Source of the DNA: Xanthobacteraceae bacterium
GTDB lineage: Bacteria; Pseudomonadota; Alphaproteobacteria; Rhizobiales; Xanthobacteraceae
Assembly (NCBI GenBank): GCA_019454205.1
Contig: CP075369.1
Location: forward strand, 2,418,001-2,482,000
Direction: 5' to 3'
DNA: 64,000 nucleotides
How positions within the stretch are numbered: position 1 is the first letter of the stretch; the number at the start of each line of letters is the position of its first letter. Below, in pieces: positions 27,710 through 36,332 of this stretch. A model generated the notes under the pieces. That model was not told the origin of the DNA. It saw nothing but the letters and a program-made list of their open reading frames with translations, and searched no databases. Made by a program: the position numbers and the translations under genes.

Positions 27710-28183
27710 TCAGCGCTGGTGCGCGCTCATGTGCGTTCCCATGGCCTTCCGGAGCGCCTCCGGTATCCGCCGGGCGCGTCCGCCCGACACGAAAGCAGCC
27801 TTCACCATCGCTTCCAGCAGCAATTCTTCGCCGCGGAAGACTTCCTGCTTCATGGTCAGCGACGCACCCGCAACCTCCGCGGGCGAGGTCTTGATGGTCA
27901 GCACGTCGTCCATGTGGGCAGGCTTGAGATATTCGATGTTCATCGAGCGCACGACGAAGGCGAAGCCCGGCACTTCCTGATTCGCTTCCTCGAACAACGC
28001 GCGGTGATCGACGCCGAGCAGGCGCAGAAAATCCGTGCGCCCGCGTTCCATGAAGCGCAGGTAGCTTGCGTGATAGACCACGCCGGAGAAATCCGTGTCC
28101 TCGTAATAGACGCGCACCGCCATCATGTGCGCGCCGTCCACGATACGCCCGGCCAGATCGGGCCAGCTTTTCGGAGTTTTCAT
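27710..28183 (-). CDS. ybgC: Tol-Pal-associated acyl-CoA thioesterase YbgC
   Basis: Hotdog-fold thioesterase of 157 aa. The catalytic signature is VRVYYEDTDFSGVVYHASYL with the active Asp, followed by FMERGRTDFLRLLG. It hydrolyses acyl-CoA or acyl-ACP thioesters and is almost always found with tolQ. Its start overlaps the ruvB stop by 4 bases (ATGA), tying the recombination genes to the tol operon. Start chosen at 28183 (MKTPKSW). Confidence 0.93.
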   Translation of the reverse strand: MKTPKSWPDLAGRIVDGAHMMAVRVYYEDTDFSGVVYHASYLRFMERGRTDFLRLLGVDHRALFEEANQEVPGFAFVVRSMNIEYLKPAHMDDVLTIKTSPAEVAGASLTMKQEVFRGEELLLEAMVKAAFVSGGRARRIPEALRKAMGTHMSAHQR

Positions 28184-29217
28184 TCATCGCCCTGATCGAA
28201 CAGCGGCATCTGCGAAGCATCCCGCTTTGGCTCCGTCAACCCAAGATGCTTGTAGGCATGCGCGGTCATCATGCGCCCGCGCGGCGTGCGCTGCACGAAG
28301 CCACGCTGGATGAGAAACGGCTCGATGATGTCTTCGAGCGCGTCGCGCGGCTCAGACAACGCGGCGGAGAGCGTCTCGATCCCGACCGGACCGCCACCAT
28401 AGTGATCCGAGATGATGCGCAGGTAACGCCGGTCCATCGCGTCGAGACCGGCGGCATCGACTTCAAGTTGCACGAGCGCCTTGTCGGCGGCCTTCGCGTC
28501 TATCTTCGTCACCTTATCCACGGACGCGAAATCGCGGACGCGCTTGAGCAGCCGCCCCGCGATGCGCGGCGTACCGCGCGCGCGCTGCGCGATCTCGCGC
28601 GCACCGTCCGCGTTCATGCCGATGCCGAGCACCCGCGCGCCGCGCTCGACGATGGTCTGCAATTCGTCCACTTCGTAGAAACCGAGCCGCACCGGAATCC
28701 CGAAGCGGTCGCGCAGCGGCGTGGTGAGCAGGCCGGAGCGCGTGGTCGCGCCGACCAGCGTGAACTTCGCCAGTTCGATCTTCACCGAGCGCGCGGCCGG
28801 CCCTTCGCCGATGATGAGGTCGAGCTGGAAATCCTCCATCGCGGGATAAAGCACTTCCTCGATCGCCGGATTGAGCCGGTGGATTTCGTCGATGAACAAG
28901 ACGTCGCGATCTTCGAGATTGGTGAGCAACGCGGCGAGATCGCCCGCCTTGGCGATCACAGGCCCGGAGGTTGCGCGGAAGTTCACGCCGAGTTCGCGCG
29001 CGACGATCTGCGCAAGCGTGGTCTTGCCGAGGCCCGGCGGACCGACGAGCAGCACATGGTCGAGCGCTTCCTTCCGCGTCTTCGCCGCTTCGATGAATAC
29101 GGAAAGATTGGAGCGCGCCTGTTGCTGCCCGATGAAATCGGCAAGCCGCTGCGGACGCAGATGTGCGTCTGCGGAATCGTTGTCGCGTTGTTCTGCGGAG
29201 ACGAGACGCGAGTTCAT
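28180..29217 (-). CDS. ruvB: Holliday junction branch migration ATPase RuvB
   Basis: Hexameric AAA+ motor of 345 aa. After LRPQRLADFIGQQQARSNLS comes Walker A GPPGLGKTTLAQIVA, Walker B LFIDEIHRL, sensor 1 LVGATTRSGLLTTPLRDRFG and the C-terminal winged helix with FIQRGFVQRTPRGRMMTAHAY. The ATG at 29217 overlaps the stop of the upstream membrane gene (ATGA), which decides the start; a longer frame adds 12 codons. It is separated from ruvA by two membrane-protein genes. Confidence 0.97.
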   Translation of the reverse strand: MNSRLVSAEQRDNDSADAHLRPQRLADFIGQQQARSNLSVFIEAAKTRKEALDHVLLVGPPGLGKTTLAQIVARELGVNFRATSGPVIAKAGDLAALLTNLEDRDVLFIDEIHRLNPAIEEVLYPAMEDFQLDLIIGEGPAARSVKIELAKFTLVGATTRSGLLTTPLRDRFGIPVRLGFYEVDELQTIVERGARVLGIGMNADGAREIAQRARGTPRIAGRLLKRVRDFASVDKVTKIDAKAADKALVQLEVDAAGLDAMDRRYLRIISDHYGGGPVGIETLSAALSEPRDALEDIIEPFLIQRGFVQRTPRGRMMTAHAYKHLGLTEPKRDASQMPLFDQGDE

Positions 29218-29738
29218 GACGATTTCAAGCCCCGGCCAATGATGCGGCTGCAAAGCAGGATGCTCAGCACCGAACCCGCGACAATCGCGAATGGCAGGAT
29301 TCTCGCGTTCGACAGCAGAAGCCCCCGCACCGGGATTTCCGAAACTTCAGGCCACAGCGGCGTGTAGGCGATCAGAAAGGTGAAGGCCGCGGCAGTGAGA
29401 ACGCCAACCGCGACGCCCACCGCAATGTTGAACGCAAGCGAATGGGGGCCGCTTTTGCGCTCCTTCAACCCGACGATCACGCCGCTGAGCAATGCAGGCA
29501 GCAAACCGAAGGCGTAAAAATAAAACACCGCGAAAGGAATGCCGATCAACGCGAAAAGAGGGAACGACAGGGCGGTGCCATACCACGTCGAGCGCGAACC
29601 GGACGCGGACCCGAGCACATCCGCGAGCACGACAAGATAAGGCAGCAGGCCGCCGAAGAATGGTCCGAGCAGCACGAAAACCACGAGCGTCCGAAAAATA
29701 CCCAGCTTGCGGGCTGGCGTAGCCGTTTCGCCGTTCAT
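29214..29738 (-). CDS. Membrane protein of unknown function inserted between ruvA and ruvB (downstream one)
   Basis: Protein of 174 aa with four to five hydrophobic helices (TLVVFVLLGPFFGGLLPYLV, LSFPLFALIGIPFAVFYFYA, AFNIAVGVAVGVLTAAAFTF, ILPFAIVAGSVLSILLCSRI). I do not recognise the family. It overlaps the upstream gene by 4 bases and ruvB by 4 bases, both ATGA junctions, so it is translated within the ruv operon. The start at 29738 is set by that overlap. Gene length and coding pattern are normal for the neighbourhood. Confidence 0.75.
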   Translation of the reverse strand: MNGETATPARKLGIFRTLVVFVLLGPFFGGLLPYLVVLADVLGSASGSRSTWYGTALSFPLFALIGIPFAVFYFYAFGLLPALLSGVIVGLKERKSGPHSLAFNIAVGVAVGVLTAAAFTFLIAYTPLWPEVSEIPVRGLLLSNARILPFAIVAGSVLSILLCSRIIGRGLKSS

Positions 29739-30241
29739 GGTGTCACCGGATTCTTTTTGCGGAATCTCCGCCACGACATCGTGGAGGCGAACACCATCGC
29801 AAGGACATCCGCGGTAGCGGCATCCCAGCCCGTACGCGGGAAAAATTCCAGCCCCCGCGACTCAATCCAGCTTTTAAGCAGGTAGCCGAGCGCACCGAAT
29901 ACCGCGCCAAGAATTACAGGACCGACGAAGCTGACCCGGTCGTTATTCCGATTCCACGCTGCGACCGCAAAGCCGCAGGCAATCAGGAGCGGCAATGCAA
30001 CCACGGTCGACAACACCCACGCCGGCGAGAAGATCAAGATGGCGTAGATGCCGCCGAAGAATGCGCCGACCGTGTAGCCGAAGAACCCGAGATCGCTCCG
30101 CCCAACCAGCACTCCCGCATAAAAAATTACAAGAATTGCAAGGATCTGAACGAGCGCGAAGAATAAAGTGCCCCACAACAAATAAGTCAGCACCGTTTTT
30201 CGCGTCAGATTCACCGGCGGTGTAGTGATGGGAGCGCTCAT
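29735..30241 (-). CDS. Membrane protein of unknown function inserted between ruvA and ruvB (upstream one)
   Basis: Protein of 168 aa with four hydrophobic helices: YLLWGTLFFALVQILAILVI, FGYTVGAFFGGIYAILIFSP, WVLSTVVALPLLIACGFAVA and VGPVILGAVFGALGYLLKSW. The C-terminus is basic (MSWRRFRKKNPVTP). Family not recognised. The layout resembles its downstream neighbour, so an old duplication is possible. ATGA overlaps with ruvA upstream and the second membrane gene downstream place it firmly inside the ruv transcript. Confidence 0.72.
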   Translation of the reverse strand: MSAPITTPPVNLTRKTVLTYLLWGTLFFALVQILAILVIFYAGVLVGRSDLGFFGYTVGAFFGGIYAILIFSPAWVLSTVVALPLLIACGFAVAAWNRNNDRVSFVGPVILGAVFGALGYLLKSWIESRGLEFFPRTGWDAATADVLAMVFASTMSWRRFRKKNPVTP

Positions 30242-30855
30242 CGCGCCAGCTCCTTCAAGCCCAGACGAATGAGTGTCTCCACCGGCGCGTTTTCTTCGGA
30301 TGCGCGCACCGCCGCAGCGACCGCCGCACTCGCCTGGATTTCCCCGTAGCCGAGATGAACCAGCGCGGAGACGGCATCCGCTACCGGCTGCGGCGCGCGG
30401 CGCTCGTTCAGGTCGCCCTGCAACTGCACGACCGAAGGATCGACCGTCGCAAACGCGGGCGCTTTATCTTTCAGTTCGGCAACGATGCGCGCGGCCAGCT
30501 TCGGCCCGACGCCTTGCGTACGCGACACCGCGGTCTTGTCGCCGAGCGCAATTGCATTCGCGAGTTCGGAAGGCTTCAGCGTCGAGAGCACGGCCAGCGC
30601 CACCTTCGCGCCGACGCCCTGCACGCTCTGTAAAATGCGAAACCACTCGCGCTCCATATCGTTCGTGAAGCCGAACAGCTTGATTTCCTGCTCGCGCACA
30701 TGCGTCTCGATGGAAATGCTCGCAGCCTCGCCCTGTGGCGGAAGCGATTGCAGCGTGCGCGCCGAGCAATGCACGACATAGCCAACGCCCTGCACGTCGA
30801 TCAGCACATGGTCTTCGCCGTAGCTGTCGATGATGCCCTTGAGCTTGCCGATCAT
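30238..30855 (-). CDS. ruvA: Holliday junction binding protein RuvA
   Basis: Protein of 205 aa. Domain I starts MIGKLKGIIDSYGEDHVLID. Domain II has two helix-hairpin-helix motifs (FRILQSVQGVGAKVALAVLS and SRTQGVGPKLAARIVAELKD) that grip the junction. Domain III (about 155-205, VSALVHLGYGEIQASAAVAA) contacts RuvB. The ATG at 30855 overlaps the ruvC stop by one base and is preferred over a start 20 codons upstream. Confidence 0.96.
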   Translation of the reverse strand: MIGKLKGIIDSYGEDHVLIDVQGVGYVVHCSARTLQSLPPQGEAASISIETHVREQEIKLFGFTNDMEREWFRILQSVQGVGAKVALAVLSTLKPSELANAIALGDKTAVSRTQGVGPKLAARIVAELKDKAPAFATVDPSVVQLQGDLNERRAPQPVADAVSALVHLGYGEIQASAAVAAAVRASEENAPVETLIRLGLKELAR

Positions 30856-31370
30856 CACACGCCTCCCGCGATGCGGCTCATCAGGTCGGCGGAGGTTCGA
30901 TGATGCGCGTGGCAAATGGCGATGGCGAGTGCGTCCGCCGCGTCGTCGGTTTTAGGATCGGCTTTCGGCATCAGCACGCGCAGCATCATGCGGATCTGCG
31001 ATTTTTCCGCGCGCCCCGCGCCGACGATAGTTTTCTTGATCAGGTTCGGCGCGTATTCCGCGACCGTCAGCCCCGCCTGCGCGGGCGCGAGCATCGCGAT
31101 GCCGCGCGCCTGTCCGAGTTTCAGCGCCGCGCGCGGATCGGCGTTGACGAACGTCTCTTCCACCGCCGCCTCGTCGGGGCGGTGCTGCGCGATCACTTCG
31201 CAAAGCCCGCAATGAATCGCGGCGAGCCGTTCGGCAAGCGTCTGGCGCTCGTCGGAGTTCACCGAGCCGCAGGCGACGTAACCGAGCTTGTTGCCTTCGC
31301 AAACGATCACGCCCCAGCCGGTACGCCGCAGGCCGGGGTCGATGCCGAGTATGCGATTCGCGCGCGTCAT
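30855..31370 (-). CDS. ruvC: Holliday junction endonuclease RuvC
   Basis: RNase H-like resolvase of 171 aa. The acidic catalytic residues are visible: Asp in ILGIDPGLRRTGWGV, Glu in DEAAVEETFVN, and the DDAADALAIAICH pair near the C-terminus. The ATG at 31370 (MTRANRILG) places the first Asp at residue 11 as expected; the ORF reads 14 codons further upstream. First gene of the ruvC-ruvA-X-X-ruvB-ybgC operon. Confidence 0.96.
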   Translation of the reverse strand: MTRANRILGIDPGLRRTGWGVIVCEGNKLGYVACGSVNSDERQTLAERLAAIHCGLCEVIAQHRPDEAAVEETFVNADPRAALKLGQARGIAMLAPAQAGLTVAEYAPNLIKKTIVGAGRAEKSQIRMMLRVLMPKADPKTDDAADALAIAICHAHHRTSADLMSRIAGGV

Positions 31371-31449
31371 CTCCGCTTTGGATAGCCTTGCCGCCTGAAT
31401 CTGCCTAGGCAAATGCTACTCCCGCGCCCTCCGGAAAGGCACTCCCCGC

Positions 31450-32226
31450 TTGTCCCTGCTCTCCTTTATCCCCGCCAGTATCGCGGTTCACGCCGACACG
31501 CTCGCGCTCGCGGCGCTGATCGCCTTCGGCTCCGGCTTCGTGCGCGGCTTTTCCGGCTTCGGCGCGGGCATGATTTACGTGCCGCTGATCGGCGCGCTCT
31601 ACGGCCCGCGCTTCGCGGTGACGTCGATCCTGATCGTGGATTTCATCTGCACGGTGCCGTTCCTGATCGCAGCGCTCCCGCATGTGCGCTGGCGCGAACT
31701 GAACCCGATGATTCTCGCGGCCACCCTCACCATCCCGCTCGGCACCGCCGCGCTGATCTACGTCGATCCCACGCCGTTGCGCTGGGCGATTGCGGCGCTG
31801 ATCGTCATCTTCGTCGTGCTGCTGGCGAGCGGCTGGCGCTACAAGGGCCAGCCCTCGCTGCCCGTGACGCTCGGTGTCGGCGCAACTTCCGGCCTGCTTG
31901 GCGGCGCGACGCAAATCCCCGGCCCGCCGGTCATCATCTTCTGGCTCGGCGGCGTCCTGAGCGCGGTCGCAGTGCGCGCCAACCTGATCACATATTTTGC
32001 GCTGTTCGACGTGGTGTCGCTCGCCGCCTATGGCTTCGGCGGCCTGCTGACCAACGAACCGGTGTTTTTCGGGCTGGCGATGATCCTGCCGTTCCTTGCG
32101 GGCGCGAGCATAGGCTCGCTTGTATTCGCCTTCGTGCCGGACGCGAGCTACCGCAAAGCGGCCTACTTCATCATCCTGATCGCGGCGATCACCAGCGTGC
32201 CGCTATTCGACCGGCTTCTTCGGTAG
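31450..32226 (+). CDS. TauE/SafE-family anion exporter
   Basis: Membrane protein of 258 aa with about eight helices and the family's FGSGFVRGFSGFGAGMIYVP motif in the first repeat and GGATQIPGPPVIIFWLGG in the second. The family moves sulfite, sulfonates or other anions out of the cell; the ligand is not evident. The only plausible start is the TTG at 31450, 10 bases after GGAAAGG. It is divergent from ruvC, 79 bases away. Confidence 0.85.
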   Translation: MSLLSFIPASIAVHADTLALAALIAFGSGFVRGFSGFGAGMIYVPLIGALYGPRFAVTSILIVDFICTVPFLIAALPHVRWRELNPMILAATLTIPLGTAALIYVDPTPLRWAIAALIVIFVVLLASGWRYKGQPSLPVTLGVGATSGLLGGATQIPGPPVIIFWLGGVLSAVAVRANLITYFALFDVVSLAAYGFGGLLTNEPVFFGLAMILPFLAGASIGSLVFAFVPDASYRKAAYFIILIAAITSVPLFDRLLR

Positions 32227-32264
32227 TGGGTAGATTTAGAGTCCGCCGAAAAGATTTGCGAATG

Positions 32265-33158
32265 TCAGGATCGGCTCGCTCGTAACTCGTTCAGCACGCC
32301 GCTCGCGAGCAGCACGCCAAGGCCGGTCGTGACCACGCCGAAAATCGAAGCGGCATCGGGGATTTCTTTCAGCAACGGAATCGCGATCACCGTCGCGAGT
32401 GCGGGGACCAGCGCGACGAATGCCGCCGCGCGCGATGCACCGAGCCGCGCAAGGCCGATGTTGTAGAGCACCAGCGCGACCAGCCCGGAGCCGAGGCCCT
32501 GAATGATCGCCTGCACGATGAGGTCGTTGTAGGCCCCCTTGTTGAAGGCTTCCAGCAGCGGCGGCAGGCCGAACGGCACCATCACAATCGCCGACCAGAA
32601 GCTCACCAGCGCCGCCATCTCGATTGCGGTCACGCCGACGAAGCGGAACGCGACCGTGTAACAGGCCCAGCAGAACGCAGCCGTGATCAGCAGGAGATGC
32701 CCGAACGAAGTATTGCCGCTCGACGTCAGGATGCTGCGGCCCGCAATCGTCAGCACGCCCGCGGCGCATAGCGCGAAGCCGAGCGCGCGCGACCAGCCAA
32801 GTTTTTCCTTGAGCAATACGACCGAGAGCAGCGCCACGATCAGCGGCATCGTGCCCGGCACCAGCGGCCCGACATCGGCCGTCGGCGCATAGCGCATCCC
32901 GTTGCCGATGATGAGAAGAAACGGCGCGCCCGCGCCGAGAATGCAGAACAGGAACGGAAGCGACTTCCCCTTCGGCCAAACTCCGGTGCGAAACAGAACC
33001 GGCGCCAGCAAGATGACGGGGATGCCGACGCGAAGCAACGTGACGGCGGCAGGCGTCAGCGTGCCGATCACTGCGTAGCGCGTGAGCGCGACCCAAGCGC
33101 CCCAGATCGTCACCGCGGAGATGACCGCGAGATAACCTGTCGCGCGAGAATTGTTCAC
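32265..33158 (-). CDS. EamA/DMT-family transporter
   Basis: Protein of 297 aa with ten helices in two EamA repeats (GYLAVISAVTIWGAWVALTR; the second repeat has ASRAAAFVALVPALATVIAI followed by KEIPDAASIFGVVTTGLGVL). The third DMT protein of the window and only distantly similar to the other two. Its start overlaps the end of yebC by 4 bases, so it is translationally coupled to a regulator of unknown link. Confidence 0.85.
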   Translation of the reverse strand: MNNSRATGYLAVISAVTIWGAWVALTRYAVIGTLTPAAVTLLRVGIPVILLAPVLFRTGVWPKGKSLPFLFCILGAGAPFLLIIGNGMRYAPTADVGPLVPGTMPLIVALLSVVLLKEKLGWSRALGFALCAAGVLTIAGRSILTSSGNTSFGHLLLITAAFCWACYTVAFRFVGVTAIEMAALVSFWSAIVMVPFGLPPLLEAFNKGAYNDLIVQAIIQGLGSGLVALVLYNIGLARLGASRAAAFVALVPALATVIAIPLLKEIPDAASIFGVVTTGLGVLLASGVLNELRASRS

Positions 33159-33901
33159 GCGGAAAGTTTCGCCATCAGCGCTTCGGAGATTTCGAAGTTG
33201 CCGTAGACGTTCTGCACGTCGTCGTTCTCTTCGAGGTTCTCGACCAGCTTCATCAGCTTTTCGCCGGTCTCGTCGTCGACCGCAACGGTGTTCTGCGGAC
33301 GCCAGACCAGGCCGCTCTTTTTCGGCTCGCCGAACTTGGCTTCCATCGCCTTCTGCACTTCGTTCAGGTTGTCCGCTGCGGTGATGATCTCGTGGCCGGT
33401 TTCGGAAGAGAGCACGTCGTCCGCGCCGGCGTCGATGCCGGCTTCCAGCATTGCGTCGTCGCTCGCCTTGGAGACGTCGTACTCGATCACGCCGACATGG
33501 CTGAACATGAACGACACCGCGCCGGTTTCCGCGAGCGCGCCGCCGCTTTTCGTGAAGAAGGAGCGGATTTCGCCGACCGTGCGCGTGCGGTTATCCGTCA
33601 GCGCCTCGATGATGAGCGCGACGCCGCCGGGGCCGTAACCCTCGTAGCGGATGTTCTCGTAGTTGTCGCCTTCGCCGCCCGCGGCCTTCTTGATCGCGCG
33701 CTCGATGTTGTCTTTCGGCATGTTCTCTGCGCGCGCGGCGATGATCGCCGCCCGCAGGCGCGGATTCATGTTGGGATCGGGCAGCCCCATCTTGGCGGAG
33801 ACGGTAATTTCGCGCGCGAGCTTGCCGAACAGCTTGGAACGGGCGGCGTCCTGCCGTCCCTTCCGGTGCATGATGTTCTTGAATTGCGAATGGCCGGCCA
33901 T
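33155..33901 (-). CDS. YebC/PmpR-family translational or transcriptional regulator
   Basis: Protein of 248 aa with the family start MAGHSQFKNIMHRKGRQDAA, the block NPRLRAAIIAARAENMPKDN, GYGPGGVALIIEALTDNRTR and C-terminal SSETGHEIITAADNL. YebC proteins have been described as DNA-binding regulators and, more recently, as factors that relieve ribosome stalling. In Gammaproteobacteria yebC neighbours ruvC; here it lies 2 kb away with two transporters between, a partly kept synteny. Confidence 0.93.
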   Translation of the reverse strand: MAGHSQFKNIMHRKGRQDAARSKLFGKLAREITVSAKMGLPDPNMNPRLRAAIIAARAENMPKDNIERAIKKAAGGEGDNYENIRYEGYGPGGVALIIEALTDNRTRTVGEIRSFFTKSGGALAETGAVSFMFSHVGVIEYDVSKASDDAMLEAGIDAGADDVLSSETGHEIITAADNLNEVQKAMEAKFGEPKKSGLVWRPQNTVAVDDETGEKLMKLVENLEENDDVQNVYGNFEISEALMAKLSA

Positions 33902-33958
33902 GTGGTGAGTCCCGATCGGAATGCGCGGGGTTATAGCAAGCGGTCTTACGAAAGAAAG

Positions 33959-34783
33959 CTAGCCTTGCCAGAAACCCGGACGCGCCTGTTCCAGCACGCC
34001 GCCGATACGCACCGGCGCGATTTTTACCGCCAGTCCGGTGGCGTCGTCGGTCTCCACCGCGATCCCGCATACCGTCGCGGGGCCGGTTGCAGGCTCGAAG
34101 CGCCCGGAAGGAATCTTGGTCTGGAAGCGGCGGACCGGCTCGTCGCGGTTCATGCCGAGCACGCTCTCGTAATCCCCGCACATGCCGATGTCGGAGATAT
34201 AGGCGGTGCCGGAAGGCAGGATGCGGTAGTCGGAAGTCGGAGCATGGGTATGCGTGCCGAGCAGGAGCGATGCGCGGCCATCGACGACATAACCAATGGA
34301 TTGCTTCTCGCTGGTCGCTTCCGCGTGGAAGTCGATGATGATGGCGTCGGCCTGCTCGCGCAATTTGCACGCTTCGAGTTCGCGCTCGATCGCGGCGAAC
34401 GGATCGTCGAGCGCCTCCATGAAGATGCGGCCCATCGCATTGATGACCAGTACGCGCTTGCCGTTCTTCGCTTCGAGTAAAGCCGCGCCGCGTCCTGGCG
34501 TGCCTTGCGGATAATTCACCGGGCGGATCAGCTTCGGGGCGCGCTCGATGAAAACCAGCGCCTCGCGCTGGTCCCACGAATGATTGCCGAGCGTGACCGC
34601 GTCGGCGCCGACTTCCAACAGTTCTTCATAGATCGCTTCGGTGATCCCGAAGCCGCCGGCTGAGTTCTCGCCGTTGATGCCGACGAAATCGAGTTTCCAT
34701 TCCTTGACCAGCTTCGGCAGCACGTCCACCACCGCGATGCGGCCCGAACGCCCGACAATGTCGCCAAGAAAAAGAATTCGCAT
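33959..34783 (-). CDS. YmdB-family metallophosphoesterase (TIGR00282 type)
   Basis: Protein of 274 aa with a calcineurin-like fold: MRILFLGDIVGRSGR at the N-terminus, GINGENSAGG, TLGNHSWDQREA and DFHAEATSEKQSIGYVVDGR, then LLGTHTHAPTSDYRILPSGT. Together these supply the Asp, Asn and His ligands for two metals. Family members cleave 2',3'-cyclic nucleotides. The ATG at 34783 overlaps the stop of the cyclo-ligase gene by one base; an upstream frame of 31 codons is not family-like. Confidence 0.9.
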   Translation of the reverse strand: MRILFLGDIVGRSGRIAVVDVLPKLVKEWKLDFVGINGENSAGGFGITEAIYEELLEVGADAVTLGNHSWDQREALVFIERAPKLIRPVNYPQGTPGRGAALLEAKNGKRVLVINAMGRIFMEALDDPFAAIERELEACKLREQADAIIIDFHAEATSEKQSIGYVVDGRASLLLGTHTHAPTSDYRILPSGTAYISDIGMCGDYESVLGMNRDEPVRRFQTKIPSGRFEPATGPATVCGIAVETDDATGLAVKIAPVRIGGVLEQARPGFWQG

Positions 34784-35367
34784 CAGTCCGTACCGGCAGA
34801 GAAACGCACGCCCGCTTCCGTTATCACATAATCGAGCTTTTGGTCGTGCGGTTCCACCGGAACATGCTCGACGCATTGCGCGTCAAAGGCGAGACCCGCC
34901 GCGGTAATCTTTTTTGCAGCGCGCAACCGGGTAATCCCGCCATCGTAGTAAGCCTTGCCGTAGCCGATGCGATAGCCGCGCAGATCGAAGGCGAGCATCG
35001 GGACGAACAGAATATCCGGCTCCACTTCCTTCGCCTCTGGTCCCGGCTCGGATAGCCCGAAGCCGACACGCTGTAACTGCATACCCGGTACCCACGCGCG
35101 GAATATCAGCTTGCCGTCCGCAATCGCGGGCAGCGCGAGCGTCGCGCCGTATTCTTTCGCGAGGCGCTTCATCAGCGGATAGGGGTTGAGTTCGTTGCCG
35201 ATTGCAAACCAGCCCGAAACGACCGCGCCTTCCGCGACATCGAACGGCACATCTGTCTTTGCAATCTTCTCCGCCATCTGCGTGCGAAAGATCGGCGAAA
35301 GCGCATCGCGCTTCGCGATCATTTCTTTGCGCAGGGCGCGTTTCTGTTCGGGAATGGATAAGGCCAT
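34783..35367 (-). CDS. 5-formyltetrahydrofolate cyclo-ligase
   Basis: Enzyme of 194 aa that turns 5-formyl-THF into 5,10-methenyl-THF using ATP, so that folate storage forms re-enter one-carbon metabolism. N-terminal KRALRKEMIAKRDALSP, central ELNPYPLMKRLAKEYGATLA and the phosphate-binding RGYRIGYGKAYYDGGITRL are typical. It sits immediately downstream of the 6S RNA gene and zapA, the same order as E. coli zapA-ssrS-ygfA. Confidence 0.95.
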   Translation of the reverse strand: MALSIPEQKRALRKEMIAKRDALSPIFRTQMAEKIAKTDVPFDVAEGAVVSGWFAIGNELNPYPLMKRLAKEYGATLALPAIADGKLIFRAWVPGMQLQRVGFGLSEPGPEAKEVEPDILFVPMLAFDLRGYRIGYGKAYYDGGITRLRAAKKITAAGLAFDAQCVEHVPVEPHDQKLDYVITEAGVRFSAGTD

Positions 35368-35384
35368 AAGAATTAAGTGCGGGC

Positions 35385-35556
35385 CGCAGAGACCGTCAGA
35401 GCTTCGATCCCGGGAAACCTACGAAGTAGGTGGGCGCCATATGACTAGGACCACGGTCCAGATCAGGGACAGCTCCCGTTGGGATCGATAAGGCCCCGGG
35501 AATACTACTCCGTCGCATCCCGCAGCACCGCCCGTCAAACCTAGGGAGAACAAACG
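35385..35556 (-). ncRNA. ssrS: 6S RNA
   Basis: The roughly 210-base gap between zapA and the folate cyclo-ligase gene carries a highly self-complementary minus-strand transcript. Visible pieces are a terminal hairpin ACCTAC-TTCG-TAGGT (around 35417-35432), CCCGGG-rich arms on both sides (35410 and 35495 regions) and a middle stem-loop around GATCCCAACGGGAGC. Synteny is the strongest argument: ssrS lies between zapA and this gene across Proteobacteria. 6S RNA mimics an open promoter and sequesters RNA polymerase. Ends are approximate, and I cannot run a covariance model. Confidence 0.8.
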
Positions 35557-35576
35557 AGAAGCGCCAGTCTTGACTT

Positions 35577-35960
35577 TTAGCCGAGCGCCACGCCGCCGTT
35601 GACGCCGCCGTTCAACCCCTGCGCGATGCGCTCGATACGCTCGGCGGTGGTTTCCAGAATATCGGCGACTGCACGCTCGTTCGCTTCCGAGCGTTGCGCC
35701 GCGTGCTCGCGGGCATCCTGCAGGCTCTGGATTTCCTGATCGGCGATGCGGAGCCTGCGCTTGGTCTCCGCGAGTTCGTCGGCCACCATGATCGCGGCCA
35801 TCACGGCGAGGCGCGTGTCGCCGATCTCGCCGAAGGATTCGCGAAGCTGCGAGATGCGCTGGTCGAGTTCGCGCCCCAGCCGCGCAAGGTGATCTTCCTG
35901 CCCCGGATCACACGCCATGCGATACACGCGGCCGTTGATGGTGACGGAAACCTCGGCCAT
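35577..35960 (-). CDS. zapA: Cell division protein ZapA
   Basis: Protein of 127 aa that crosslinks FtsZ filaments. The N-terminal domain reads VSVTINGRVYRMACDPGQED, followed by DQRISQLRESFGEIGDTRLA and VMAAIMVADELAETKRRLR, then a long coiled-coil helix. It follows the DUF4164 gene by 3 bases and leads into the 6S RNA gene. Confidence 0.92.
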   Translation of the reverse strand: MAEVSVTINGRVYRMACDPGQEDHLARLGRELDQRISQLRESFGEIGDTRLAVMAAIMVADELAETKRRLRIADQEIQSLQDAREHAAQRSEANERAVADILETTAERIERIAQGLNGGVNGGVALG

Positions 35961-35963
35961 CGC

Positions 35964-36257
35964 TCAGCGCTCCTGCGCTTCCAGAACGGCGCGGATGGTA
36001 TCGACCGCCTGATCCAGCCGCTGCGCCACTTCGCGGTTGGTTGCGTCCAAGGTCGCGGCCTGCGCGCGGGCGTGGTCGAGTTCGCCGGCGAGGCGCGAGC
36101 GGTCGGCGCCGAACGCCTGAATCTGGGCTTCCAGTTCGGCGCGCTGGCGGTCGCTTTCGCGGCGGCGATTGACCGCAGCCTCCAACAGGTCGAGCGCGTT
36201 CGCGAGGCGCCTGCGCGCCTTCTCGATCACGACCGGTTCGTCTGTCTTTTGCCGCAT
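35964..36257 (-). CDS. DUF4164 coiled-coil protein, possible division partner of ZapA
   Basis: Protein of 97 aa, almost entirely a coiled coil (residues 12-95: ARRRLANALDLLEAAVNRRR, RAELEAQIQAFGADRSRLAG, VAQRLDQAVDTIRAVLEAQE). Matches DUF4164, a family found next to zapA in Alphaproteobacteria. By position and shape it may play a ZapB-like role. It is separated by 3 bases from zapA and is divergent from tkt. Confidence 0.82.
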   Translation of the reverse strand: MRQKTDEPVVIEKARRRLANALDLLEAAVNRRRESDRQRAELEAQIQAFGADRSRLAGELDHARAQAATLDATNREVAQRLDQAVDTIRAVLEAQER

Positions 36258-36332
36258 GGATCGGTCCGCCGCCGAAGTCCGATTTTGCAGTAAAGGGGCG
36301 GCTTTATCCCCACGTCAACCGCGCGTCGCGAC

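Noticed and set aside
31450..33158. Transporter pair as a recent genomic island between ruvC and yebC
   Set aside because: Base composition and codon pattern look the same as neighbours, and the DMT gene overlaps yebC by 4 bases. Nothing mobile is nearby.
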